From Pontimicrobium sp. SW4 (GTDB taxonomy: Bacteria; Bacteroidota; Bacteroidia; Flavobacteriales; Flavobacteriaceae), in NCBI RefSeq assembly GCF_039954625.1, contig NZ_CP157199.1, positions 3,224,001 to 3,288,000 of the forward strand: a DNA stretch of 64,000 nt, given 5' to 3'. The position numbers were made by a program, and so were the translations under genes. Each line of letters starts with the position of its first letter. Positions within the stretch are counted from its first letter, which is position 1. The notes under the pieces are model-generated. The model saw only the letters and a list, made by a program, of their open reading frames with translations, was not told where the DNA came from and searched no databases. Positions 25,643 to 35,254 of the stretch are shown piece after piece.

Positions 25643-25999
25643 CTACAATTTTTCAATTTGAGACTTAGCTGCTTTAATAGTTTTTTGTGAGTTACCAATA
25701 AAAATTTGATTGTCTAAAATAATTACTGGACGTTTTAAAAAAGTATAATGATCTAAAATGTAGTGTTTATAATCGGCTTCTTTAAGCGACTGGTTTTTTA
25801 AATCCATTTCTTTATAAAGCTTAGCTCTTTTGCTAAAAAGAGCTTCATAATTACCTGCTAATTTATGCATTTCTTCTAACTGAGAAACAGTAATTGATTG
25901 TTCTTTGATGTCTTGAAGCACAAAATCAGAAGGAAGATTAAGCTCCTTAATAATACGTATGCACGTATTACAAGTTTTTAAAAAGTATATTTTTTTCAT
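25643..25999 (-). CDS. ArsC/Spx-like thioredoxin-fold protein
   Basis: A 118-residue arsenate reductase family protein. The N-terminal KTCNTCIRIIKEL carries CxxC in the ArsC/Spx position and the C-terminal half includes LKRPVIILDNQIFIG, the conserved RP cis-Pro segment. Start is ATG 25999; an upstream ATG at 26008 is possible. Could be an arsenate reductase-like enzyme or a transcription-linked Spx relative. Confidence 0.9.
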   Translation of the reverse strand: MKKIYFLKTCNTCIRIIKELNLPSDFVLQDIKEQSITVSQLEEMHKLAGNYEALFSKRAKLYKEMDLKNQSLKEADYKHYILDHYTFLKRPVIILDNQIFIGNSQKTIKAAKSQIEKL

Positions 26000-26067
26000 G
26001 ATAAACAAACATTAACTTTACAAAGAAAATCAATTAAGATTAATACTTATATTTTTAATTAAATAAA

Positions 26068-26523
26068 ATGAATTACCAATTTGATATCACTTTAAAAAAC
26101 AGAACTATTTTAAACTCTTTTTTTGAGAAATGTTCATTAGAAGAACTGAACAAAGTTCCAGAAGGATTCAACAACAACATCATTTGGAATTTAGCACATG
26201 TAATAGTAACTCAGCAGCTTTTAGTGTATGGCTTATCTGGATTGCCTATGATGACAAATGATGATTTAGTGGCCAAATATAGAAAAGGCACGAAAGTAGA
26301 AGGAAATGTTACGCAAAAAGAAGTTGAAGAGATTAAGGGTCTATTATTTTCTACATTGAAACAAACCGAAGAAGATTATAAAAAAGGAGTATTTAAACAA
26401 TATAACACTTATACAACATCTACCAATAGTACAATGACAAATGTTGAAGAAGCAATTGCTTTTAATAATTTTCATGAAGGCATTCACCTAGGGTATATTT
26501 TAGCATTAAAAAGAGCATTATAG
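26068..26523 (+). CDS. DinB/YfiT-fold protein
   Basis: Four-helix bundle protein of 151 residues with DinB-like His positions: NLAHVIVTQQ (H near 49) and the C-terminal NNFHEGIHLGYI pair. These form the predicted metal site. Family members include thiol transferases such as bacillithiol transferase. It is followed after 4 bases by the antiporter gene, so they are probably one transcript. Confidence 0.9.
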   Translation: MNYQFDITLKNRTILNSFFEKCSLEELNKVPEGFNNNIIWNLAHVIVTQQLLVYGLSGLPMMTNDDLVAKYRKGTKVEGNVTQKEVEEIKGLLFSTLKQTEEDYKKGVFKQYNTYTTSTNSTMTNVEEAIAFNNFHEGIHLGYILALKRAL

Positions 26524-26527
26524 CATT

Positions 26528-27772
26528 ATGGATTATTTTTCAGTAGTAGCAGTCTTAACAGTTTTATCGGCAGTTTTCGGATATATAAATGTTAAGTTTT
26601 TAAAATTACCAATTACCATAGGTTTAATGATTATTACAATTGTATTTACTCTTATAATTGTGGTTATTGGTCAATTTGATGATACCTTATTAATTAGAGA
26701 AAAAGAACTCATCTCTCAAATAGATTTTAAAACTGTGTTACTTGATATTATGCTAAGTTTTCTGCTTTTTGCAGGAGCATTACATACTAATTTCGCACAG
26801 CTAAAAGTTCAACGATGGCCAGTATTTGTATTCGCAACACTAGGTGTATTGATGTCAACTTTTTTGGTTGGAATTATTATGTTTTATGTACTTCAATTAG
26901 TAGGATTACAAGTAGATTTTATTTACTGCTTGCTGTTTGGAGCCTTAATTTCACCAACAGATCCTATTGCAGTACTTGGAATATTGAAAAAAGCTGGAGT
27001 GCCTAAAAAACTGGAGACTAAAATTGTTGGAGAATCTTTGTTTAATGATGGTGTTGGGGTTGTTATATTTTTAACAATTTTTAAAATAGCCGAAGGAGGA
27101 AGTGATGTTACTTTAGGATACATTACTGAAATGTTTGCTGTAGAAGTACTAGGAGGAATTGTTTTAGGTTTAATTCTTGGGTGGATTACATATAGAATGA
27201 TGCGCTCTATAGACGATTATGAAGTAGAGGTTATTATTACTATAGCGGCTGTAATGGGGGGAACACTTCTAGCTCAAAGTTTGCATATGTCTGCACCATT
27301 AGCAATGGTAACTGCAGGACTCATAGTTGGCAATGATACTGTTAGAAATTCTGCAATGTCTGAAATTACTGAAGCTTATGTTGATAAATTTTGGGAACTT
27401 ATAGATGTGTTTTTGAATACCATTTTATTTGTAATGATTGGTATGGAAATGTTAGTATTAACATTTGAAGGTAGTTATATCATAGCTGGTTTATTAGGGA
27501 TTCCAATTGTACTTTTAGCAAGATTTGTATCTCTTTGGGGGCCAATTAAATTTTTTGATAAAAAACTAGAGTTTGTTCCTAATACTAATATTATTATGAC
27601 TTGGGGAGGCTTAAGAGGTGGTATTTCTATTGCATTAGCTTTAAGTTTAACTCAAGAAATGCATAAGGAATTGTTTTTAGTAATTACTTATATAATTGTA
27701 GCATTTTCAATAATAGGACAAGGTTTAACCGTAGAACCAATTGTTAAAAAACTAACAAAGCCTAAAGACTAG
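26528..27772 (+). CDS. CPA1-type Na+/H+ antiporter
   Basis: A 414-residue polytopic protein of the NhaP/CPA1 family. The ion site is in LLFGALISPTDPIAVLGIL (ND-type motif FN-D appears in GESLFNDGVGVVIFL), and the conserved arginine segment is TWGGLRGGISIALAL. It lacks the long cytoplasmic tail of some NhaP proteins. Role: sodium export and pH balance. Its stop overlaps the stop of the opposite lipoprotein gene. Confidence 0.93.
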   Translation: MDYFSVVAVLTVLSAVFGYINVKFLKLPITIGLMIITIVFTLIIVVIGQFDDTLLIREKELISQIDFKTVLLDIMLSFLLFAGALHTNFAQLKVQRWPVFVFATLGVLMSTFLVGIIMFYVLQLVGLQVDFIYCLLFGALISPTDPIAVLGILKKAGVPKKLETKIVGESLFNDGVGVVIFLTIFKIAEGGSDVTLGYITEMFAVEVLGGIVLGLILGWITYRMMRSIDDYEVEVIITIAAVMGGTLLAQSLHMSAPLAMVTAGLIVGNDTVRNSAMSEITEAYVDKFWELIDVFLNTILFVMIGMEMLVLTFEGSYIIAGLLGIPIVLLARFVSLWGPIKFFDKKLEFVPNTNIIMTWGGLRGGISIALALSLTQEMHKELFLVITYIIVAFSIIGQGLTVEPIVKKLTKPKD

Positions 27773-28476
27773 TAAATTTTTAAGAAACTTTCTATAGCTT
27801 CAAAAGGCACTGTAAATTCAGTAATTCCATCAGCGTAAGATGCTATTTCGTAAACATTATAGAAAAAGACAACACCTTCGTCATTAAAGCCAATATTTGC
27901 AGGAAGAGAAAAAGGTTTTCCGAAAAAATAATTAACTTCACTGCCTTTGATTTCTTCTTCAAAATATGTTTTTGCAACCTTAATTAAACCTTCTTTATCG
28001 ATAAATAAATCATCAAGATTTAAGAGAGTTCCCGAGGAGTCAAAATTAAAAAAAGTGACATTTAAATTTCCATGTGCACCACCAGAATTAATATAACCAT
28101 TTATTGCAATAGAGATAAGTTCAGATGATTGGTAAGTCACTTCCCCATCAACACTAGCATCCCAAACCATGGCATTTTCACCAAAACCGTCTTTAAAAGA
28201 TTTATATTCAGAATCAAAGGTTTTTATAGCATATTTTAATTGAAGTGTATCTGAGGGTTCTTCAAGAAATACCAACATATTTGCAATATGGTTTTCAATT
28301 GTTTTGTTAATTGCTTTAGCTTGAGCCGAAGCACCTTCTGCTTTAGGGATGTTTAGCTCTATGATAGCATTATCTTCATGAAGGGTATTTGTTTCACTAA
28401 AACTTACTAAGGTTGTTTCTTCACAAGAAAAGACCATTATTAATAAAAATAAAGCAGCATATTTTGTTTTCAACAC
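27769..28476 (-). CDS. DUF3298/DUF4163 lipoprotein
   Basis: A 235-residue lipoprotein with lipobox LLIMVFSC. The central and C-terminal parts match DUF4163 plus DUF3298 (SIAINGYINSGGAHGNLNVTFFNFD ... LDDLFID), as in RsiV and PdaC-like proteins. In RsiV such domains bind lysozyme; here the role is unknown. Single gene, convergent with the antiporter by a 4-base stop overlap. Confidence 0.88.
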   Translation of the reverse strand: MLKTKYAALFLLIMVFSCEETTLVSFSETNTLHEDNAIIELNIPKAEGASAQAKAINKTIENHIANMLVFLEEPSDTLQLKYAIKTFDSEYKSFKDGFGENAMVWDASVDGEVTYQSSELISIAINGYINSGGAHGNLNVTFFNFDSSGTLLNLDDLFIDKEGLIKVAKTYFEEEIKGSEVNYFFGKPFSLPANIGFNDEGVVFFYNVYEIASYADGITEFTVPFEAIESFLKIY

Positions 28477-28515
28477 AATTATTTTGAATTAATACTATAA
28501 AGATATTGTATACTT

Positions 28516-28544
28516 TTGAATACAACGAATTATATATACATTTG
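28516..28544 (+). promoter_or_regulatory. Promoter of the trans-sulfuration gene
   Basis: TTG at 28516, 18-base spacer, TACATTTG at 28537-28544; this fits the Bacteroidetes consensus exactly. The ATG at 28563 follows after 18 bases. A second box TACTTTTG (28511-28518) overlaps the upstream element. Confidence 0.7.
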
Positions 28545-28562
28545 TTGCAAATAATTAGAAAG

Positions 28563-29708
28563 ATGAAGTTTAATACCAAGACCATTCATGGAGGCCAAGA
28601 ACATGATCCTGCTTATGGAGCAGTAATGCCTCCAATTTATCAAACATCTACGTATGCCCAAAGTACTCCTGGAGGTCATAAAGGGTTTGAATACTCAAGA
28701 ACTCACAATCCAACACGTAAGGCTCTAGAAAATGCTTTTGCAAGTATTGAAAATGGAAATTATGGTTTGGCTTTTGGCTCTGGATTAGCAGCTATTGATG
28801 CAGTAATTAAACTTTTAGAGCCTGGAGACGAGGTCATTTCTACTAACGATTTATATGGAGGAACGTATCGTTTGTTTAAGCATATTTTTGAAAAATTTGG
28901 AATTAAATTTCATTTCGTTGGAATGGAAAGTGTTTCTAATGTGGAAGAAAAAATTAATGCAAACACAAAATTAATTTGGACAGAAACACCTACAAATCCA
29001 ATGCTAAATATTATTGATATAAAAGCATTAGCAACTGTAGCTAAAAAGCACAATGTGTTGTTGGCTGTCGATAATACTTTTGCAACACCATATTTACAGC
29101 GACCATTAGATTTAGGAGCAGATATAGTAATGCACTCTGCTACAAAATATTTAGGAGGCCATAGCGATGTTGTTATGGGAGCACTCATGTTAAGAGACGA
29201 AAAACTAGCCGAAAAGCTTTATTTTATTCAAAATGCAAGTGGAGCTGTATGTGGACCTCAAGACAGTTTTTTAGTACTTAGAGGCATAAAAACATTGCAT
29301 GTTAGAATGCAGAGACACTGTGAAAATGGTAAAGCAGTAGCTGAATATTTAGCATCTCATCCAAAAATAGAAAAAGTGTATTGGCCTGGTTTTAAAACTC
29401 ATCCAAATTATAACATAGCAAAAGAACAAATGAAAGATTTTGGAGGAATGTTATCTTTTACGACAAAAGGGAACAATTATGAAAAGTCAATTAAGATAGT
29501 TGAAAACCTAAAAATATTTACACTTGCCGAATCCTTAGGAGGTGTTGAATCACTTTCTGGTCATCCAGCTAGTATGACGCATGCAAGTATTCCTAAAGAA
29601 GAACGTGAAAAAACAGGAGTTGTAGATTCTTTAATTAGATTAAGCGTTGGAATTGAAGACGAAAAAGATTTAATAGACGATTTAAAGCAGGCGCTTAGTT
29701 TAATCTAG
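28563..29708 (+). CDS. Cystathionine gamma-synthase/lyase type PLP enzyme
   Basis: Trans-sulfuration enzyme of the Cys/Met metabolism PLP family. The PLP lysine is in HSATKYLGGHSD and the family blocks EYSRTHNPTR, DNTFATPYLQRPLDLGAD and ESLSGHPASMTHASIP are intact. Length 381 residues is typical. I start at ATG 28563 because the promoter lies inside the upstream open frame (28506). Synthase versus lyase cannot be decided from sequence alone. Confidence 0.93.
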   Translation: MKFNTKTIHGGQEHDPAYGAVMPPIYQTSTYAQSTPGGHKGFEYSRTHNPTRKALENAFASIENGNYGLAFGSGLAAIDAVIKLLEPGDEVISTNDLYGGTYRLFKHIFEKFGIKFHFVGMESVSNVEEKINANTKLIWTETPTNPMLNIIDIKALATVAKKHNVLLAVDNTFATPYLQRPLDLGADIVMHSATKYLGGHSDVVMGALMLRDEKLAEKLYFIQNASGAVCGPQDSFLVLRGIKTLHVRMQRHCENGKAVAEYLASHPKIEKVYWPGFKTHPNYNIAKEQMKDFGGMLSFTTKGNNYEKSIKIVENLKIFTLAESLGGVESLSGHPASMTHASIPKEEREKTGVVDSLIRLSVGIEDEKDLIDDLKQALSLI

Positions 29709-30485
29709 ATAATAGATATAACCTACATTAAGCCATAATAACCAATCGTTAAATTTATTTGATTCCAGTTGGTGGTTTAAACCATCGACCCAGTCATTTC
29801 CGTAATATTGCCATCTAAGATCTATCATAAGGTCTGATAGTACTCCAATTTTATATCTAGTACCTATACTTGTTACAATTGACCATCCGCTAACGGGTTC
29901 GTTACTTACAGATCCATCTTGCCAAAAAGAGTAAAAGTTATTAGAATTGTTAATATCGCCATCTCCATAGGTTGTTGAGACTTCAGGGGTAGAATAAGTA
30001 TAATGAACTCCAAGACTTATAAAAGGTGCAAACCTATAAGCGAAACCTTGAAAATCTCGAATACTTTTTGGAAAAAACTCAATTTGAGTTCCAACATCAA
30101 AATTTTCGGCAACACCTTTATGAGCCCTTAATTGGTTAGCTTCAGTAGTAGTTTTATGAGGAGCTACCCATGCTCCAAGATGTTCTAGTTGAGTTTTGTT
30201 GTATGAAATTTCATTTCTTAACTTAAAATGATCACTAAAATAATTGTAAGTCGTATAACAGTTACAATCTGCACTATAAGCAAAGTTTAAATAATGAATA
30301 ACGCCAATACCATATCCTGAATTCCCAAAGTTATTTTTTTCATTTTGTCGTTGTCCAAAATCTGACCTAAATTGTACAGGACCTGCTATAACCCCAATTT
30401 CATGAGAAAAACCTAATTGAGCAAAGGATACCTGGAAAAAGGTAAGTATGCATATTAGTGAAACTAATTGTTTAAGGTTAAGCAT
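29700..30485 (-). CDS. Outer-membrane beta-barrel protein of a flavobacterial family
   Basis: A 261-residue secreted protein (signal ends near FFQVSFAQ) with alternating strands and frequent tyrosine/tryptophan, matching the family NCBI calls THC0290_0291, known only from flavobacteria. It contains a C-N-C-Y motif near residue 76 that may form a disulfide. Role unknown; probably outer-membrane. Its 3' end overlaps the PLP enzyme gene by 9 bases. Confidence 0.82.
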   Translation of the reverse strand: MLNLKQLVSLICILTFFQVSFAQLGFSHEIGVIAGPVQFRSDFGQRQNEKNNFGNSGYGIGVIHYLNFAYSADCNCYTTYNYFSDHFKLRNEISYNKTQLEHLGAWVAPHKTTTEANQLRAHKGVAENFDVGTQIEFFPKSIRDFQGFAYRFAPFISLGVHYTYSTPEVSTTYGDGDINNSNNFYSFWQDGSVSNEPVSGWSIVTSIGTRYKIGVLSDLMIDLRWQYYGNDWVDGLNHQLESNKFNDWLLWLNVGYIYYLD

Positions 30486-30656
30486 AGATATTATTTGCCG
30501 TTTATGGCTTTAATATGAGCAAATATAAAAAACTTCGACGAACGAACAAATTAATCCGATTAAACGTATAAATTAAATATTCATTATAAATAACAACTAA
30601 TATTAAAAAGTTATTGTGAAATAATAAAAAAAAGATAATTTTTTTTTAAGATAATG

Positions 30657-30664
30657 TATATTTG
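30657..30664 (+). promoter_or_regulatory. -7 element TATATTTG before gdhA
   Basis: Perfect TAnnTTTG 46 bases before the gdhA ATG, in an A/T-only leader. No clear TTG upstream. Confidence 0.55.
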
Positions 30665-30710
30665 TGCTCATAAAAATTTAATGATTTATTATTACTTCAA
30701 AATTATATAA

Positions 30711-32054
30711 ATGAAAGCAAAAATAGATGCATTTTTGGAGCTTGTTAAAGAAAGAAATGGTAACGAACCAGAATTTATGCAAGCTGTGCACGAAGTTGCA
30801 GAAACGGTAATTCCGTTTATTGAGGAAAACCCAAAATATCAAGGTAAAATGCTACTTGAAAGAATGGTAGAACCAGAAAGAACGATCATTTTTAGAGTGC
30901 CATGGGTAGACGATAACGGAAATACTCAAGTGAATAGAGGATTTAGAGTAGAATTTAATTCTGCAATTGGACCTTATAAAGGAGGCTTACGTTTTCACCC
31001 AAGTGTTAACTTAAGTATACTTAAATTTTTAGGTTTTGAGCAAGTATTTAAAAACTCATTGACCACTTTACCAATGGGTGGAGGAAAAGGAGGATCAGAT
31101 TTTAATCCAAAAGGAAAATCCGACAACGAAGTAATGCGTTTTTGTCAGTCGTTTATGAATGAGCTTTTTCGTCATATAGGCGCTAATACTGATGTTCCAG
31201 CTGGAGATATTGGTGTTGGTGGTCGTGAAATAGGTTACATGTTTGGACAATATAAAAGACTTAGAAATGAGTTCACAGGAATATTGACAGGCAAAGGTAT
31301 AGCTTATGGAGGATCTTTAATTCGTCCTGAAGCAACAGGTTATGGTACAGTTTATTTTGCTAAAAATATGCTAGCAACAAAGGGAGATTCTTTTAATGAA
31401 AAAACAGTTGTTATTTCTGGCTCAGGAAACGTTGCCCAGTTTGCATGTGAAAAAGCAACTGAATTGGGAGCTAAAGTTGTTACTTTATCTGATTCTTCTG
31501 GATTTATTCATGATGCAGATGGTATTGATGCTGATAAATTAGCTTTTGTAATGAATTTAAAAAATGTTAAAAGAGGAAGAATAAGTGAATATACTTCGCA
31601 ATACCCTTCGGCAATATTTCATGCTGATAAAAGACCATGGTCTATTTCGTGTGATATAGCATTACCATGTGCAACTCAAAATGAATTAAATGAGGAAGAA
31701 GCACAAGTATTAATATCAAATAATGTTATTGCAGTTGCAGAAGGAGCAAATATGCCAACAACCCCAGAAGCTATTGAAGCTTTTCAAAATGCAAAAGTGT
31801 TATTCTCGCCTGGAAAAGCGTCTAATGCAGGAGGTGTAGCAACTTCAGGCCTTGAAATGAGTCAAAACTCATTACGTTTAAATTGGACAAGAGAAGAGGT
31901 TGATGCTAAGCTAAATAGAATTATGGACGATATTCATGAATCTTGTGTAAAGTATGGAACAGGTGCAGATGGATATGTTAACTATGTAAGAGGTGCTAAT
32001 ATTGCAGGTTTTGTTAAAGTAGCAGATGCAATGCTGGATCAAGGAGTTGTTTAA
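30711..32054 (+). CDS. gdhA: NADP-specific glutamate dehydrogenase
   Basis: Assimilates ammonia into 2-oxoglutarate. The catalytic lysine segment PMGGGKGGSDFNPKGKSD and PAGDIGVGGREIGYM are those of the hexameric 50-kDa class; the Rossmann core is near VVISGSGNVAQFA. 447 residues is normal. Monocistronic with a strong terminator. Confidence 0.97.
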   Translation: MKAKIDAFLELVKERNGNEPEFMQAVHEVAETVIPFIEENPKYQGKMLLERMVEPERTIIFRVPWVDDNGNTQVNRGFRVEFNSAIGPYKGGLRFHPSVNLSILKFLGFEQVFKNSLTTLPMGGGKGGSDFNPKGKSDNEVMRFCQSFMNELFRHIGANTDVPAGDIGVGGREIGYMFGQYKRLRNEFTGILTGKGIAYGGSLIRPEATGYGTVYFAKNMLATKGDSFNEKTVVISGSGNVAQFACEKATELGAKVVTLSDSSGFIHDADGIDADKLAFVMNLKNVKRGRISEYTSQYPSAIFHADKRPWSISCDIALPCATQNELNEEEAQVLISNNVIAVAEGANMPTTPEAIEAFQNAKVLFSPGKASNAGGVATSGLEMSQNSLRLNWTREEVDAKLNRIMDDIHESCVKYGTGADGYVNYVRGANIAGFVKVADAMLDQGVV

Positions 32055-32078
32055 AAGACAAACAAACCAAATAAGTTC

Positions 32079-32107
32079 TAAAGCTTCCAGATTTCTGGAA
32101 GCTTTTT
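32079..32107 (+). terminator. gdhA terminator
   Basis: AAAGCTTCCAG, loop ATTT, CTGGAAGCTTTTT: an 11-bp stem followed by T-run. Confidence 0.92.
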
Positions 32108-32152
32108 ACTTTTAATATATATGATTTCACTGTATTTGTCGTTAGTAATAAA

Positions 32153-32160
32153 TATATTTG
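32153..32160 (+). promoter_or_regulatory. -7 element TATATTTG before porZ
   Basis: Perfect box 17 bases before ATG 32178. A TTTG at 32135 is only 14 bases upstream, shorter than the usual 17-23 spacer. Confidence 0.5.
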
Positions 32161-32177
32161 ACTATTGAAATAAATAA

Positions 32178-34532
32178 ATGAAAAAGAAGTTTTTTATAAT
32201 ATTTTTTGCACTTATTGGCGTGTTTTTTTTAAATGCTCAAAGTACTTCTTTGCTTTGGGAAGGACATTTTTCGTATTTGAACATTAAAGATGTAGTAGCG
32301 AGTCAAGAAAAAATTTATGCAGCTTCTGAAAATGCTATTTTCAGTTATGATTTAATAACTCAAGAGTTAGAAACAATTTCTACAGTTACTGGATTGTCTG
32401 GAGAATTAATTTCAACAATTCATTATAGCGAGAATTATAATTTACTAATTATAGGATATGAAAATGGATTGATGGAGGTTTTTAATGAATCTACTGAAGA
32501 AATGACAACTGTAGTCGATATTTTAGATAAAAATACAATTCCACCTAATAATAAAAGAATTAACCATTTTAGGGAACTTGATGAATATATTTTTATTTCA
32601 GCAGATTTTGGAATTTCGGTCTTTGATTTATCTAGGTTAGAATTTGGAGACACCTATTATATTGGAAATGGAGGATCGCAAATACAAGTTAATCAATCAA
32701 CAATTTTCAATGGTTATATCTATGCAGCCTGTGAAGGTGGTGGAGGTATTAAAAGAGGTTTATTGAGTAGCCCAAACTTAATAGATTTTCAAGAATGGGA
32801 ACAAATATCAACAAGTAATTTTAATGGAATTGAGACAGTTTTAAATAAGTTATACTGTACCTCTACGAATAGTAGAATTTATGAAATAAACGGCACAACA
32901 CTTAATCAATTGGCAGTCTACCCAAGACAACCATTAGACATAAAAAGCTCAAACAATCAATTAGTTATAACGACCCAAGATAATGTTTATATTTATGACT
33001 CTGATTTCAATCTTTTGGTAAACCCAACGTTAACAATAGAATTTGACACTACTTTTACATCTTCTACAGTAACACAAGAAGGGATTTATATTGGCTCTAA
33101 TGGATTTGGAGTTTTAAGAACAATAGAAGCAGATGTAGCAACATTTCTAGAAATACACCCAGATGGACCATTAAGAAACGATGTGTTTTCAATTACCTCT
33201 GGATTTGGGAATGTGTGGATTTCTTATGGAGACTATACAAAGTTCTACAATCCAAGCCCATTTAAAAATGAAGGTGTTAGTCAATTGTTTGACGATAAAT
33301 GGAATAATATTTCTTATGAAAATGTTTTTGGATTACGAAATTTAAATGCCATTTCGATTAACCCTTTAAACCCACAACAAGTATTTGTAAGTTCTTTTCA
33401 TGATGGGATGTTAGAAATTAATGACGGTATGGCAACACAAAGGCTAGATGAGACTAATAGCGGCTTAGAGTCTTTAGTTTTACCTAGTACACCAAATTAT
33501 AAAAGTATTAGAGTTTCTGGGACTACATTTGATGATAATGGTGTACTATGGTCACTTACAGGTTTAGTAGAAAAGCCTTTAAAATCATACGACCCAAATT
33601 CAAATTTGTGGAGAAGCTTTGATTTTACTGAGTTAATTCCTAATGCTTTAACCGACAATATTGGATTTAAAGAACTTTTATTAGCTCCTTCAGGCGATAT
33701 ATTTATTGCTTCGTTTTCTTATGGGGTCATTGGTTTTAAAGAAAATGGAGGGAATTTTATATTTAGAAACGTTGATAAAGAAAACGGGAATCTACCAGAA
33801 AAATCTGTAAGAGCCATCGCTTTGGATAAAGGAGGCCAATTATGGATTGGAACAGACATAGGTTTGAGAGTACTTTATAATGTATCTGGGTTTTTTAATG
33901 ATGAAAACTTGACGACTGATGAAATTGTAATATTGGATAATGGCATTCCTAAAGAGTTGCTTCAAGACCAATTTATATCCGATATTAAAGTCGATGGGTC
34001 AAATAATAAATGGGTAGCTACAATTGGAGCTGGGTTATATTATTTTTCGCCAGATGGTCAACAAACAATTTATCATTTCACGAAAGACAACTCACCGCTC
34101 CCGTCTAACAATGTAAATGATGTAAGTATCGATGATGTCAATGGAGTGATTTACATTGGTACGGATAAAGGATTGATGTCTTTTAAATCTGGAGGTTCTT
34201 CTCCTACCGAAGAACTAGTCGATGCATATGTGTATCCAAACCCAGTAAGACCCGAGTTTAATATTACTACCGAAAAAGTAAAAATAAAAGATATTACAGA
34301 TAATGTTAATATTAAGATTACTGATATTGAAGGAAACTTAGTAGCTGAAGCACAATCTAGAGCAAATTCAAGATATCGAGGTTATAACCTTGAAATAGAT
34401 GGAGGAACAGCCTATTGGAACGGAAAAAATATGGCAAATAATACCGTTGCTTCAGGGGTATATCTTGTAATGATTTCTGACATGGGATCCCTAGAAACAA
34501 AAGTCTTAAAGCTAATGATAATTAGGCAATGA
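32178..34532 (+). CDS. porZ: PorZ, type IX secretion surface component
   Basis: PorZ is part of the T9SS attachment complex (with PorU, PorV, PorQ) on the cell surface. A signal peptide (ALIGVFFLNAQ) is followed by two beta-propeller domains (repeats such as GLSGELISTIHYSENYN and KGGQLWIGTDIGLRVLY) and a C-terminal sorting-like domain ending in LETKVLKLMIIRQ, with YVYPNPVRPEF marking its start. 784 residues is the usual size. The stop overlaps recO by 4 bases, the standard flavobacterial arrangement. Confidence 0.9.
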   Translation: MKKKFFIIFFALIGVFFLNAQSTSLLWEGHFSYLNIKDVVASQEKIYAASENAIFSYDLITQELETISTVTGLSGELISTIHYSENYNLLIIGYENGLMEVFNESTEEMTTVVDILDKNTIPPNNKRINHFRELDEYIFISADFGISVFDLSRLEFGDTYYIGNGGSQIQVNQSTIFNGYIYAACEGGGGIKRGLLSSPNLIDFQEWEQISTSNFNGIETVLNKLYCTSTNSRIYEINGTTLNQLAVYPRQPLDIKSSNNQLVITTQDNVYIYDSDFNLLVNPTLTIEFDTTFTSSTVTQEGIYIGSNGFGVLRTIEADVATFLEIHPDGPLRNDVFSITSGFGNVWISYGDYTKFYNPSPFKNEGVSQLFDDKWNNISYENVFGLRNLNAISINPLNPQQVFVSSFHDGMLEINDGMATQRLDETNSGLESLVLPSTPNYKSIRVSGTTFDDNGVLWSLTGLVEKPLKSYDPNSNLWRSFDFTELIPNALTDNIGFKELLLAPSGDIFIASFSYGVIGFKENGGNFIFRNVDKENGNLPEKSVRAIALDKGGQLWIGTDIGLRVLYNVSGFFNDENLTTDEIVILDNGIPKELLQDQFISDIKVDGSNNKWVATIGAGLYYFSPDGQQTIYHFTKDNSPLPSNNVNDVSIDDVNGVIYIGTDKGLMSFKSGGSSPTEELVDAYVYPNPVRPEFNITTEKVKIKDITDNVNIKITDIEGNLVAEAQSRANSRYRGYNLEIDGGTAYWNGKNMANNTVASGVYLVMISDMGSLETKVLKLMIIRQ

Positions 34533-35251
34533 TAATTTCTACAAAAGCCATTGTTTTATCAAAAATTAAGTACAAAGATCACGATCTTATTATTAAGTGT
34601 TATACCGAAAAATTTGGAGTTATTTCTTATTTAGTAAAAAATGCGTTAAAAACTAAAAAAGGGAAATTTAAAGTTGCTTATTTTCAACCTTTGAGTTTAT
34701 TAGAAATAGAAGCTGACCATAAAGAAAATCGCTCTTTAAACTATTTAAGAGACATAAAACTTCAGACATATTATAGTTCATTACATACCAATGTTATTAA
34801 AAGTACTATAGCCATGTTTCTATCCGAAGTTTTGTCCAGTATTTTAATTGAAGAAGAAAAGAACGAGGCTTTGTATAGTTTTTTAGAAACCACCATGATA
34901 TGGTTTGATGAAAGTGAAACTAACACTAATTTTCATTTACTTTTTTTAACAGAACTCACAAAATATTTAGGTTTTTATCCAGAAAACCCTAAAACAATAA
35001 ACAGTACATATTTTAATTTAGAAGAAGGTAAATTTCAAAACATCAAAACGAATTCTAACTGTATTACAGGAAATAATTTAACAATACTTAAACAGTGCTT
35101 AGGCATAAAATTTGATGATAGTAAATTATTGGAGATAACATCATCTCAAAAACGTGATTTTTTAAGTATGATATTACTCTATTTTAAGCTACATTTGGAC
35201 GGATTTAAACACCCGAAATCTTTATCAATTTTAAATCAAGTATTTAGTTAA
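34529..35251 (+). CDS. recO: DNA repair protein RecO
   Basis: Recombination mediator that helps load RecA on gaps. The N-terminal OB-fold (STKAIVLSKIKYKDHDLIIKCYT) and helical C-terminal part match RecO. The CxxC zinc motif of some RecO proteins is absent; I see only single cysteines. Start overlaps the porZ stop by 4 bases, so coupling is likely. Confidence 0.93.
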   Translation: MIISTKAIVLSKIKYKDHDLIIKCYTEKFGVISYLVKNALKTKKGKFKVAYFQPLSLLEIEADHKENRSLNYLRDIKLQTYYSSLHTNVIKSTIAMFLSEVLSSILIEEEKNEALYSFLETTMIWFDESETNTNFHLLFLTELTKYLGFYPENPKTINSTYFNLEEGKFQNIKTNSNCITGNNLTILKQCLGIKFDDSKLLEITSSQKRDFLSMILLYFKLHLDGFKHPKSLSILNQVFS

Positions 35252-35254
35252 GAT